Shown here piece after piece: positions 1 through 6,241 of a stretch of DNA of 17,281 nucleotides. The stretch is from positions 1-17,281 of the forward strand of contig DATAFF010000143.1 in the NCBI GenBank assembly GCA_036257595.1, in the 5' to 3' direction. Numbering within the stretch: the first letter of the stretch is position 1; every line of letters starts with the position of its first letter. Below the pieces are notes generated by a model, which saw only the letters and a program-made list of their open reading frames with translations, was not told the DNA's origin and made no database searches. The translations under genes and the position numbers were made by a program. The DNA comes from DATAFF01 sp036257595. Lineage in GTDB: Bacteria > Pseudomonadota > Alphaproteobacteria > Rhizobiales > Aestuariivirgaceae.

Positions 1-909
1 GTGCTCGCCGATCAGCTCGGGCGTTCGGTCGGCGACATGTATCGCGGGGCGATCGGCGCGAGCATCGTGCAGGTGATGCTGTTCTGCCTCTACATCCTGT
101 TCGTCAGCCTGTGGCGACCGGCAGCTGTGCCGGCGCTGCCCGAGGAAGCGCGGACACTCGGCGGCATGGCGCTCACCTGGAAGCTCGTTCGCGGCATGGT
201 GCCGTCGCTCGCCCTCATCTTCGTGGTGCTCGGCACGATTCTGCTCGGACTGGCGACGCCGACCGAGTCCGGCGCCATGGGGGTGGCGGGCGCGCTGCTG
301 CTCGCCATCGCCAACCGGCGCTTGGGCCTTCAGGATTTCTGGCGGGCGGTCGATGCGACGACGCGAATCTCGACCATGGTGGTGTTCATCCTGATCGGCT
401 CCACGATCTTCTCATCGATCTTCCAGGGCTTCTATGGCGGGTTGTGGCTCGAGCAGCTGCTCCGATCGTTGCCGGGGGGTCAGCTCGGCTTTCTGGTGTT
501 CGTCAATGTCTTCGTGTTCATTCTCGCCTTCTTTCTCGATTTCTTCGAGATCGCCTTCATCATCATTCCGCTGCTGGCGCCGGTCGCCGAGAAGCTCGGC
601 ATCGATCTCATCTGGTTCGGCATCCTGATCGGCGCGAACATGCAGACCTCGTTCATGCATCCGCCATTCGGCTTCGCGCTGTTCTATCTGCGCGGCGTGG
701 CGCCGGAAGCGGTGAAGACCAACGACATCTATCTCGGGGCAATCCCGTGGGTCGGGCTGCAGCTGGTGCTGGTGGTGATCCTGATCTTCTTCCCGGGGAT
801 CGTGACGGCGTTTCTCGACCACGGCCCGACGATCGACCCAAGCCAGATTCAGGAGCTCGACATCCCCTCGCTCGAGGATCTGCCGGTGCCGCAGCTCTCG
901 CCGCAGTAG
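1..909 (+). CDS. dctM: TRAP transporter large permease (DctM), 5' end outside the window
   Basis: The large membrane subunit of a tripartite ATP-independent periplasmic (TRAP) transporter moves the substrate across the inner membrane using the sodium gradient. The 302 visible residues are the C-terminal two thirds or so of a family that usually runs over 420 residues, so the first codon is not the true start and the reading frame enters from the left edge. Several long hydrophobic helices are visible. The family signature segment FFLDFFEIAFIIIPLL is followed by the MQTSFMHPPFGFALFYLRG stretch, typical of DctM C-termini. The protein ends in an acidic, proline-rich tail. It converges with the TRAP binding-protein gene, with a hairpin repeat between them. 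The small subunit (DctQ) is expected just upstream, outside the window. Assignment to DctM is secure; the substrate is inferred only from the neighbour. Confidence 0.95.
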   Translation: MLADQLGRSVGDMYRGAIGASIVQVMLFCLYILFVSLWRPAAVPALPEEARTLGGMALTWKLVRGMVPSLALIFVVLGTILLGLATPTESGAMGVAGALLLAIANRRLGLQDFWRAVDATTRISTMVVFILIGSTIFSSIFQGFYGGLWLEQLLRSLPGGQLGFLVFVNVFVFILAFFLDFFEIAFIIIPLLAPVAEKLGIDLIWFGILIGANMQTSFMHPPFGFALFYLRGVAPEAVKTNDIYLGAIPWVGLQLVLVVILIFFPGIVTAFLDHGPTIDPSQIQELDIPSLEDLPVPQLSPQ

Positions 910-992
910 GCAGTTGTCGGCGCTGTAGGCAGTAGGCAGTAGGCAGTAGGGAAGTACTCCGTATACTGCCTATCTGCCTAATGCCTAATGCC
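908..992. terminator. TAGGCAG-repeat hairpin between convergent dctM and dctP
   Basis: The left arm (926-949) is three tandem copies of TAGGCAG. The right arm (964-992) is a slightly diverged reverse complement (TACTGCC, ATCTGCC, AATGCC units). Together they can form a long imperfect stem with a loop of about 15 nt. It lies exactly between two convergent genes, so a bidirectional transcription stop is the natural reading. There is no long U-tract. The dctM stop codon itself lies at the edge of a further repeat unit (TAGGCAG at 907-913). Confidence 0.6.
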
Positions 993-994
993 TT

Positions 995-2086
995 CTAACC
1001 TTTGGGGCGGGTGCGGATCTGGAAGTTGTCGAAGAAGTATTCCGAGACCTGGAACCACAGATATTCGTTATTGCGATACGCCATATAGGCGTCGTGCATC
1101 TTCTTGAACTCGGCATTCTGGCCGGAGATCTCGGCATAAAGCTCGTTGGCAGCCTTGAGGCAGGCCTCCATGACGTCGGGGGGGAACGGGCGCAGCTTGG
1201 TGCCGCTGGCGACCAGGCCCTTGATCGCCGGCGGGTTCAAATTGTCGTAGCGCGCCAGCATCTCGAGATTGGCGGCAGCGGCGGCCGAGGTGATGAGCGA
1301 CTGATAGCCCTTCGGCAGGCCGCGCCATTTGTCGATGTTGATGAAGAAATGGATGGTCGGGCCGCCTTCCCACCAGCCGGGATAATAGTAATAGGGCGCA
1401 ACCTTGTTGAAGCCGAGCTTGGCATCGTCATAGGGGCCGACCCATTCGGTGGCGTCGATCGTGCCCTTCTCCAGCGCCTGATAGATCTCGCCGCCGGCGA
1501 TCTGCTGCGGCGCCACGCCGAGCTTTGCCACCACCCGGCCGGCGAGACCGGCAATACGCATCTTGAGGCCGTTGAGGTCGGCGAGCGATCTGATCTCGCG
1601 GCGGAACCAGCCGCCCATCTGGGCACCGGTGTTGCCGCCCGGCAGGGAGTAGATCCGGTATTTCTCGTAGAAGGCGTTGAGCAGATCCTGGCCGCCGCCG
1701 AAATAGAGCCAGGCATTCTGCTGGCGGGCATTCATGCCAAAGGGCACCGCGGTGCCGAAGGCGAAGGTCGGGTCCTTGCCGACATAATAATAGGAGGCGG
1801 TCTGGCACATCTCGACCGAGCCGTTGGTCACGGCGTCGGCGGCCTGCAGTCCGGGCACGATCTCGTTCGGCGGGAAGATCTGGATATGGAACTTGCCGTC
1901 GGTGGCCTCGGATATGGTCCTCGAGAAGGTCTCGGCGCTGGCAAAGATGGTGTCGAGATTCTTCGGAAAGGATGAGGTCAGGCGCCATTTCAGTACGGGC
2001 TGCGACTGGGCGATGGCGGGGGCGGCGAGCAGAGTTGAACCAATCGCGCCAACACCTGCCGATCGCACGAACTTCCTGCGGTTCAT
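995..2086 (-). CDS. dctP: TRAP transporter substrate-binding protein, TakP-like 2-oxoacid class
   Basis: This periplasmic solute receptor of a TRAP transporter captures a small carboxylate and hands it to the DctQM permease. The chosen ATG at 2086 gives 363 residues and a clean Tat-type signal peptide starting MNRRKFVRSAG and ending near AAPAIAQ. It is preceded by GAGGA about 8 nt upstream. An in-frame ATG at 2161 would add 25 residues unlike any signal peptide, so it was rejected. The mature part has the DctP fold hallmarks: substrate-region segments around GGWFRREIRSLADLNGLKMR, the selector stretch ATEWVGPYDDAKLGF, and a tyrosine-rich YYYYPGWWEGGP. These resemble TakP-type receptors for pyruvate and other 2-oxoacids. 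The TakP resemblance is from memory of the family; the exact ligand is uncertain. The gene is convergent with dctM and divergent from the amidohydrolase gene. Confidence 0.9.
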   Translation of the reverse strand: MNRRKFVRSAGVGAIGSTLLAAPAIAQSQPVLKWRLTSSFPKNLDTIFASAETFSRTISEATDGKFHIQIFPPNEIVPGLQAADAVTNGSVEMCQTASYYYVGKDPTFAFGTAVPFGMNARQQNAWLYFGGGQDLLNAFYEKYRIYSLPGGNTGAQMGGWFRREIRSLADLNGLKMRIAGLAGRVVAKLGVAPQQIAGGEIYQALEKGTIDATEWVGPYDDAKLGFNKVAPYYYYPGWWEGGPTIHFFINIDKWRGLPKGYQSLITSAAAAANLEMLARYDNLNPPAIKGLVASGTKLRPFPPDVMEACLKAANELYAEISGQNAEFKKMHDAYMAYRNNEYLWFQVSEYFFDNFQIRTRPKG

Positions 2087-2113
2087 CCTGGGTTTCCTCG
2101 CTTTGGTGGGGCT

Positions 2114-2142
2114 ATAAAAGCCGATGCCTCCATGATTGACAA
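2114..2142 (-). promoter_or_regulatory. putative promoter of dctP
   Basis: On the minus strand TTGTCA (2142-2137) and TTTTAT (2119-2114) are separated by 17 nt, giving good -35 and -10 elements. The -10 lies 27 nt upstream of the dctP start codon. No operator symmetry is obvious. This is a pattern match only. Confidence 0.4.
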
Positions 2143-2205
2143 GCAGCCCTGGGTCGGGCACTCGGCATGGAAACGGGATGCCGGTGCAGCTAAGGTCAAA
2201 GAGCC

Positions 2206-2994
2206 ATGTCGATCACGAGCAGCGAAGCCAATCCGCTGGTGGGGCTCCCTGCCGACACCTTCGAGGACAGGGGATTCACCTTCCACTCGATCGGTGACAA
2301 ATATCTGCGGGCCGTGGCGGAGGTGGCGCGGTGCATCCCGATCATGATCCCGGCACTCGATGCCGATTTCGATCTCGAAGGCTTGCTCGACCGGCTGGAT
2401 GGAGTGGTGATGACCGGCGCAGTATCGAATGTCCATCCGCCGCATTATGGGGCGGTGGCGACCGAGCGGCACGAGCCCTATGACCATCTGCGCGACCGGC
2501 TGACTTTGAAGCTGATCGCGCAAGTGATCGAGCGCGGCATGCCGCTCTTGTGCATCTGCCGCGGCTTTCAGGAGCTCAATGTGGTGCTCGGCGGCACGCT
2601 CGCCACCGAGCTGCAGGATCTGCCCGGCCGCCTCGACCATCGGGCGCCGAAATCGGCCGACATCGCGGTGCGCTACGGCCCCGCCCATGCGGTGACGGTG
2701 ACGCCGGGCGGCCAGCTCGAGCAGATCCTCGGCAAGCGGGAGACCATGGTCAACACGGTCCACCGTCAGGGGATCGACACGCTGGCGCCGCAGCTCGCGG
2801 TCGAAGCGACGGCGCCCGACGGGACCGTCGAGGCGGTGTCGGTCAAGGGCGCGCGCGGCTTCGCCATGGGGTTCCAGTGGCACCCCGAATACAAGGCTGC
2901 CGACAATCCCGATTCGGTGAAGCTTTTCGAGGCGTTCGGCACGGCAGCCCGCACCTACGCGGCGCGGCCGCGGGGCATGCGGCGGGCGTCCTGA
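2206..2994 (+). CDS. puuD: gamma-glutamyl-gamma-aminobutyrate hydrolase family protein (class I glutamine amidotransferase, peptidase C26)
   Basis: The predicted enzyme cleaves a gamma-glutamyl amide bond, as PuuD does for gamma-glutamyl-GABA in putrescine breakdown. The 262-residue length matches PuuD. The nucleophile is Cys118 in the CICRGFQELN elbow, and the His-Glu partners are His226 and Glu228 in FQWHPEY, so the catalytic triad is intact. An oxyanion-region motif (VMTGAVSNVHP, about 68-78) is also present, although the usual GG of this loop reads GA. The ATG at 2206 is chosen because it fits the family N-terminus; the ribosome-binding site (AAGG, 11 nt upstream) is mediocre. The gene is divergent from the TRAP receptor gene, and its stop is 7 nt from the convergent dehalogenase stop. 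No other put/puu gene is nearby, so the physiological substrate is open; the symbol marks the family. Confidence 0.85.
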   Translation: MSITSSEANPLVGLPADTFEDRGFTFHSIGDKYLRAVAEVARCIPIMIPALDADFDLEGLLDRLDGVVMTGAVSNVHPPHYGAVATERHEPYDHLRDRLTLKLIAQVIERGMPLLCICRGFQELNVVLGGTLATELQDLPGRLDHRAPKSADIAVRYGPAHAVTVTPGGQLEQILGKRETMVNTVHRQGIDTLAPQLAVEATAPDGTVEAVSVKGARGFAMGFQWHPEYKAADNPDSVKLFEAFGTAARTYAARPRGMRRAS

Positions 2995-3001
2995 TCCGGT
3001 T

Positions 3002-3688
3002 TCATCCCGCGATCCTGCGGGGCAGGTCCTCGAGCGTCTCGAGGATCAGCGCCGGGGCGCCGGGTAGGCGCTCTGCCGGGACGCCGGCGCGATTGATCCA
3101 GACCACCTGGAAGCCGAAGCTGGCGGCGGCGTGGGCATCCCAGCCATTGGCGGAGACGAAGCAGACGTCCTGCGGGGTGGCGAGCTTCAGCACAGATTGA
3201 ACATGGCGGTAGACCCGGCGCGACGGCTTGTAGATGCCGACCTCCTCGACCGAGGTCAGCTTTTCGAAGAACCTGGCAAAACCGGCGGCCCGGACGGCGG
3301 CATCGAGCATGGCCGGGCTGCCATTGGAGAGAATGGCAAGGCGCAATCCCCGGCGTTGCAGCTCGGCGAGACAGGGCGCGGCATCGGGGAATGGAGCGAG
3401 GCCGAGATAGAGCTCCATCAGCTTCTGATGCAGCAGGCGATCCGCGATGCCGAACAGCTGCATGGTGTGGTCGAGGGCATCGGCGGTGACCTGCCAGAAA
3501 TCGGCATGGACCCCCATCAGGCTGCGCAGCCAGGTATATTGCAGCTGCTTGTCGCGCCATTGCGCGGTGAAGCCGGCCGCCCTGTCGCCGAGCACGCCCA
3601 ATTCGCGTAAGACCGGGCCGTGCACGTCGAACAGGGTTCCATAAGCATCGAAAATGCAGGCTTGGATGCCCTGAAGGGGTGCTGGCAT
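3002..3688 (-). CDS. haloacid dehalogenase, type II (L-2-haloacid dehalogenase family, HAD superfamily)
   Basis: This cytoplasmic hydrolase of 228 residues would convert L-2-haloacids to D-2-hydroxyacids through an aspartyl-ester intermediate. The full residue set known from L-2-haloacid dehalogenases is present at matching spacing: nucleophile Asp14 and Thr18 in FDAYGTLFD, Arg45 in the WRDKQLQYTWLRSLMG segment, Ser121-Asn122 in LSNGS, Lys154, Tyr160, and Ser179, Asn181 and Asp184 in VSANGWDAHAA. This is stronger than a generic HAD call, though enzymes of this family can act on other substrates. The gene lies 7 nt downstream of ccdA on the same strand, so the two are probably co-transcribed. 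It ends 7 nt from the convergent puuD-like gene. Confidence 0.9.
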   Translation of the reverse strand: MPAPLQGIQACIFDAYGTLFDVHGPVLRELGVLGDRAAGFTAQWRDKQLQYTWLRSLMGVHADFWQVTADALDHTMQLFGIADRLLHQKLMELYLGLAPFPDAAPCLAELQRRGLRLAILSNGSPAMLDAAVRAAGFARFFEKLTSVEEVGIYKPSRRVYRHVQSVLKLATPQDVCFVSANGWDAHAAASFGFQVVWINRAGVPAERLPGAPALILETLEDLPRRIAG

Positions 3689-3695
3689 GGCGAAC

Positions 3696-4469
3696 TCAGC
3701 CGAGTTTCCCGAGATCAGGAAAGGTTTCGAGGAGCCAATAGGAGAAGGTCTGCATGGCGCCGGTCATGAACATGATCCCGGTCAGGACGAGAGTCACCCC
3801 CATGATCATCTCGATCTTGGCGAGATGGCGACGCAGGTGGCGGAAGGCGCCGATGAAGGTCTGAAGACCGTAGGCGGCGGCGATGAACGGCAATCCGAGC
3901 CCCGCTGAATAAAGCGCGAGGAGCCCGGCACCGCGGGCGACGCTCTCCTCCGATGCCGCAACCGCCAGGATGGTGGCGAGGACCGGGCCGATGCAGGGGG
4001 TCCAGCCAAACGCGAAGGCGACACCGATCATGAAGGCGCCGAAGCCGCCGGCGGGCCTGCCGGCGTGCTGATAGCGAAGCTCGCTGTCGAAGAGGGCGAT
4101 GCGCCAGGCGCCGATGAAGTGCAGGCCCATGGCGATGATGGCAAGGCCGGCGAGGCTTGCCAGCACGTTGAACTCATGGCCGCCGAGCGTCACTGTCCAG
4201 GACAGGGCCTGGCGCAGAAGGCTGCCCAGGACGCTGGCGGTGGCACCGAGCGTGATGAACACGGTCGAGAAACCGATGACGAAGGACAGGGCGGCCGAGA
4301 GCGCTCGCGGCCTTGTCGCCGCCGGCGCATCGCTGTCGGTCAGCTGCTCGAGCGTGGCTCCGGTAAGGAAGCAGAGATAGGGCGGCACCAGCGGCAGCAC
4401 GCAGGGTGACAGGAAGCTCACCAGCCCTGCCGGAACGGCGAGAAGAAACAGCGGCAGGTGGTCGGTCAC
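3696..4469 (-). CDS. ccdA: cytochrome c biogenesis protein CcdA (DsbD-type membrane reductant shuttle)
   Basis: CcdA carries thiol reducing power from cytoplasmic thioredoxin across the inner membrane to periplasmic partners used in cytochrome c maturation. The GTG at 4469 gives 257 residues with about six hydrophobic helices. The two redox cysteines sit in the expected pseudo-symmetric motifs SFLSPCVLPLVPPYL near the N-terminus and AFGWTPCIGPVLATIL in the middle. AGGAG lies 12 nt upstream of this GTG. The frame is open to an ATG at 4538, but that would translate the TAGGCAG-type repeat and part of the 19-bp repeat (TAFWLLPTAYPQ), so the longer start is not credible. The gene is followed 7 nt later by the haloacid dehalogenase gene. 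No thioredoxin-like partner is adjacent. Confidence 0.9.
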   Translation of the reverse strand: MTDHLPLFLLAVPAGLVSFLSPCVLPLVPPYLCFLTGATLEQLTDSDAPAATRPRALSAALSFVIGFSTVFITLGATASVLGSLLRQALSWTVTLGGHEFNVLASLAGLAIIAMGLHFIGAWRIALFDSELRYQHAGRPAGGFGAFMIGVAFAFGWTPCIGPVLATILAVAASEESVARGAGLLALYSAGLGLPFIAAAYGLQTFIGAFRHLRRHLAKIEMIMGVTLVLTGIMFMTGAMQTFSYWLLETFPDLGKLG

Positions 4470-4491
4470 GGTCGATGCGGGCTCCTGCGGA

Positions 4492-4519
4492 TAGGCAGTA
4501 GGCAATAGCCAGAAGGCAG
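4492..4519. repeat. TAGGCAG-family repeat upstream of ccdA
   Basis: Two to three degenerate units (TAGGCAG, TAGGCAA, AAGGCAG) lie just upstream of the ccdA start. This copy has no matching opposite arm, so it is not an obvious hairpin. A minus-strand TTGACT (4525-4520) followed 17 nt later by TACTGC inside the repeat could serve as a weak ccdA promoter. Confidence 0.45.
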
Positions 4520-4525
4520 TCAATT

Positions 4526-4544
4526 GCCCGTAACGCACCCTTGA
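4526..4544 (+). repeat. left copy of 19-bp exact direct repeat flanking the AT-rich island
   Basis: GCCCGTAACGCACCCTTGA occurs here and again at 6166-6184, identical and in the same orientation. The matches end at once on both sides. The two copies bracket the three-gene low-GC cassette. They could be an integration scar, or two fragments of a dispersed GTGCGTTA-type element. The interval 4545-4640 between this copy and the visible drop in GC is still host-like in composition. Confidence 0.6.
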
Positions 4545-4654
4545 TCATCCTATCCGTGTGCGCCACGCTATCGATTCAACCACCCGCCGGGCCACGCTTG
4601 TCCCGCTGGCCCGGGGTCTGTTTCATCTCAAATGCGGATTGACGCACCTCAAGG

Positions 4655-4702
4655 CTTGACTTCTTTTCTGGACAGAAAAGGTAAATTGACTTAAATGTCA
4701 AT
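4655..4702 (+). promoter_or_regulatory. putative promoter and two palindromic operators of the island operon
   Basis: TTGACT (4656-4661) is a good -35. AT-rich GTAAAT (4681-4686) is a possible but poor -10 at a long 19-nt spacing. Between them lies a perfect inverted repeat, CTTTTCTG-GA-CAGAAAAG (4663-4680). A second perfect inverted repeat, ATTGAC-TTAAAT-GTCAAT (4685-4702), overlaps and follows the -10. Repressor binding at either site would block RNA polymerase, which fits autoregulation by the HTH protein encoded second in the operon. The operators are seen; the regulator is inferred. Confidence 0.55.
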
Positions 4703-4782
4703 CGACCAGCAGATAAGAGAGCAGGCTCGACGAGGGTTGCTTTTTCCGGTTTTACCGCTGGCTGCGGGCGAGACGACACGCC

Positions 4783-5217
4783 GTGCGATGTTTTGTGACG
4801 GAGGAGCTACAGGTTGTCCTTCAATCGCCCACGGGTGACGTAGAATGGGAAGAACGGGTTGCACGGCTACAAGCTGATCTTGAGGTGTTCGTTACATCAC
4901 CCACGATTGATCCCAGTTATTTGTTCCTGTTGTTTCCTGCACGAGACAAGGTATGGGAAATCAGAAGTACCCGAGACGCACCCTCAATTAGAGTGTTTGG
5001 GTTTTTTGCGAACATCGATGTGTTCATAGGCACGAACTTTGGTTACAGGGCCGACCTTGGCAGTTGGGAATCACGAGAATGGAAGGAGTCAAAGAGACGT
5101 GCTGGTGCAAGGTGGAGGCAGTTATTTAATGGTTACCAACCCCGGCCAGAAATAGATGCCAAGTTGTTAGTCACAGGAGCTCTAGATGGAAGATACTTCA
5201 AAACTCCGCAGCGTTAG
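4783..5217 (+). CDS. small RelE/HigB-like putative toxin of a three-gene cassette
   Basis: This 144-residue protein is not identified with certainty. From about residue 47 the order of elements recalls RelE/HigB (phage Gp49-like) mRNA-interferase toxins: strand YLFLLFP, VWEIRS, RVFGFFANIDVFIGTNFGYRA, then a basic helix ESREWKESKRRAGARWRQLF. Gene order (this gene, then an HTH protein) and a 32-nt overlap match the higBA arrangement. The start is GTG 4783; the only other nearby in-frame start is GTG 4795, and neither has a clear ribosome-binding site. Codon use is AT-richer than in flanking genes, pointing to horizontal acquisition. The first 45 residues are acidic and unassigned. If active it would cleave ribosome-bound mRNA, but no experiment-grade catalytic assignment can be read from the sequence. 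Confidence 0.55.
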   Translation: MRCFVTEELQVVLQSPTGDVEWEERVARLQADLEVFVTSPTIDPSYLFLLFPARDKVWEIRSTRDAPSIRVFGFFANIDVFIGTNFGYRADLGSWESREWKESKRRAGARWRQLFNGYQPRPEIDAKLLVTGALDGRYFKTPQR

Positions 5218-5647
5218 CGATAGGGAGATTTTTTACTATAGGCAGCGGTTTACAAACCGATTGTTTCAGCGACTCACAGCATTTTTTGAGGAGGAGGCAA
5301 AGACTCGAGGGATTACCAAGAAAGATATTGCCCATGCTTTGAGGCGTGATCCATCTCAAATTAGTCGATGGCTCAGATACCCAAGCAATATAACTACCGA
5401 CACAATTAGTGATCTTTTATTGAGTTTAGGAGCGGAGATCGACCCGGTCATAACGCGCTTTACCGGTAAGGGGAAGCCGAACCAAATGCATCCGCTAATC
5501 GATGCAATCGTACGCAAGGATCAGGAACTTGAGATTTCGATCAAAGAATCGCCAAAAGATGTCCGCCGTGTGGGATTAGTCGTGTCTACTTCAGCATCAT
5601 CTACGAACGGATCCACAACACTGCATTTGGAAGATGTCGGACACTAG
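5186..5647 (+). CDS. XRE/HigA-like HTH protein, putative antitoxin and autorepressor
   Basis: This 153-residue protein has a helix-turn-helix of the Cro/XRE class at about residues 43-85 (GITKKDIAHALRRDPSQISR, then a WLRYPSNIT turn and TISDLLLSLGAEID). Helix-turn-helix proteins in this position normally bind and neutralise the upstream toxin and repress the operon. The ATG at 5186 is well supported: AGGAG lies 6 nt upstream, inside the end of the preceding gene, which it overlaps by 32 nt. A helical N-terminal part (10-42, rich in Phe, Arg and Glu) precedes the HTH. A C-terminal extension of about 60 residues ends in a Ser/Thr-rich tail (STSASSTNGSTTLH) that overlaps the third gene by 14 nt. 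In toxin-antitoxin-chaperone systems such an extension is what the third protein recognises; here that is only a hypothesis. The HTH call is firm, the antitoxin role inferred. Confidence 0.7.
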   Translation: MEDTSKLRSVSDREIFYYRQRFTNRLFQRLTAFFEEEAKTRGITKKDIAHALRRDPSQISRWLRYPSNITTDTISDLLLSLGAEIDPVITRFTGKGKPNQMHPLIDAIVRKDQELEISIKESPKDVRRVGLVVSTSASSTNGSTTLHLEDVGH

Positions 5648-6041
5648 CAACATTTGTACAAGCGACTTTCCGGTTGTTCTTTTGTGCGATGACATTCGCA
5701 AGGAGGTTGGCAATAAGAGAACTATTGTCGGAGCTTTTAGCGGTGATGTGCTAATAGAAACCTTCCCGGCAGTAATACCGTTGGCTATCTATTTAGTCTA
5801 CCGAACACACTCTTCAGATGAAATCGCAATGGAATTCGAGTACACGTTGGATGAGAGACCTCTAGTAAAAATTGCTGCTACACTCCGGAAGCACGGAGGT
5901 TCATCTGAGGATGCTGTCGTAGATCTTCCTAAGCTTTTCTTGACTTTCGAGAACCCAGGCAATTTCGTTGTAAATGCATCTGTTAACGGAAAACGGCACC
6001 GCATCTTGTCCAAGAAGATCATGCAGGGCGTTGCTCCATAG
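5634..6041 (+). CDS. unrecognised third protein of the island cassette (beta-rich, perhaps DUF6941-like)
   Basis: A 135-residue soluble protein without signal peptide or membrane segment. Alternating hydrophobic patterns (VVLLCDDIRKEVGNKRTIVG, IPLAIYLVYR, EIAMEFEYTL, LPKLFLTFENPGNFVVNASV) suggest a beta-sandwich. The N-terminal CDDIR.E..NK.TIVG pattern faintly recalls small conserved domains such as DUF6941; this is from memory and weak. It starts inside the last codons of the HTH gene (14-nt overlap; GGAAG just upstream), so it is translationally coupled and likely part of the same system. Its size and position match the third component of toxin-antitoxin-chaperone operons, but no SecB similarity was seen. 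Base composition matches the two genes before it, not the host. Confidence 0.7.
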   Translation: MSDTSNICTSDFPVVLLCDDIRKEVGNKRTIVGAFSGDVLIETFPAVIPLAIYLVYRTHSSDEIAMEFEYTLDERPLVKIAATLRKHGGSSEDAVVDLPKLFLTFENPGNFVVNASVNGKRHRILSKKIMQGVAP

Positions 6042-6165
6042 ATTTTCAAGTATATTTGTTGGCCCGCCCTTGGAATCAACGCTGCCTTTGAAGATCAACC
6101 TGGCATCATATGTTGGCAGGCGCGCTTCCGAGGCAAGCCTTCAAGCGCTATCACGTCGTCGAGTA
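6042..6165. other. island right margin without a gene
   Basis: This stretch of 124 nt between the third island gene and the right-hand 19-bp repeat starts AT-rich and becomes mixed in composition. No credible reading frame, hairpin terminator or tRNA was seen in it. Confidence 0.5.
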
Positions 6166-6184
6166 GCCCGTAACGCACCCTTGA
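6166..6184 (+). repeat. right copy of 19-bp exact direct repeat flanking the AT-rich island
   Basis: It is identical to 4526-4544. Its last four bases, TTGA, form the start of the predicted -35 of the zinc operon (TTGACT, 6181-6186), so this junction lies directly against a functional host promoter. If the repeat is an integration duplicate, the ancestral arrangement was ccdA and the zinc operon as divergent neighbours. Confidence 0.6.
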
Positions 6185-6210
6185 CTTGATACGTTATAAC
6201 ATAGCATAAA
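6181..6210 (+). promoter_or_regulatory. zinc operon promoter with Zur-like operator
   Basis: TTGACT (6181-6186) and CATAAA (6205-6210) are spaced 18 nt. Between them sits a palindromic core GTTATAAC (6193-6200) within GATACGTTATAACATAGC. Zur operators of proteobacteria are AT-rich palindromes built on GTTATA/TATAAC half-sites, and the downstream genes are zinc-uptake genes. Repression under zinc sufficiency is therefore the likely control. The assignment rests on motif likeness and context. Confidence 0.6.
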
Positions 6211-6241
6211 TCTGGAGCGGGGTTAGCGATCGAGGGTTCCG

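Larger units (their letters stand above)
4470..4782. other. 313-nt intergenic region between ccdA and the island operon
   Basis: This stretch has no credible gene. It holds the ccdA upstream region, a TAGGCAG-family repeat, the left 19-bp repeat, a perfect 8-bp GC stem with a 12-nt loop (CCGGGCCA 4587-4594 with TGGCCCGG 4607-4614), and then the AT-rich promoter region of the island with two inverted repeats. The stem lacks a convincing U-tract. The change from GC-rich to AT-rich sequence falls near 4640. Confidence 0.6.

Noticed and set aside
2087..2161. Longer start for the TRAP binding protein at 2161
   Set aside because: The extra 25 residues precede a complete Tat signal peptide with its own ribosome-binding site at 2086, and they overlap the predicted promoter.
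4470..4538. Longer start for CcdA at 4538
   Set aside because: It would translate a TAGGCAG-type repeat and part of the 19-bp repeat. The GTG at 4469 has AGGAG upstream and gives the normal family N-terminus.
4587..4614. 8-bp GC stem as a plus-strand terminator
   Set aside because: No plus-strand gene ends just upstream and no proper U-tract follows; kept only as part of the intergenic description.
4576..4779. Minus-strand 67-residue frame in the island promoter region
   Set aside because: It spans the operators and a GC stem, shows no family likeness and has no ribosome-binding site; probably chance.
5974..6189. Plus-strand 71-residue frame across the right island edge
   Set aside because: It overlaps the end of the third island gene in another frame, crosses the 19-bp repeat and lacks a ribosome-binding site.
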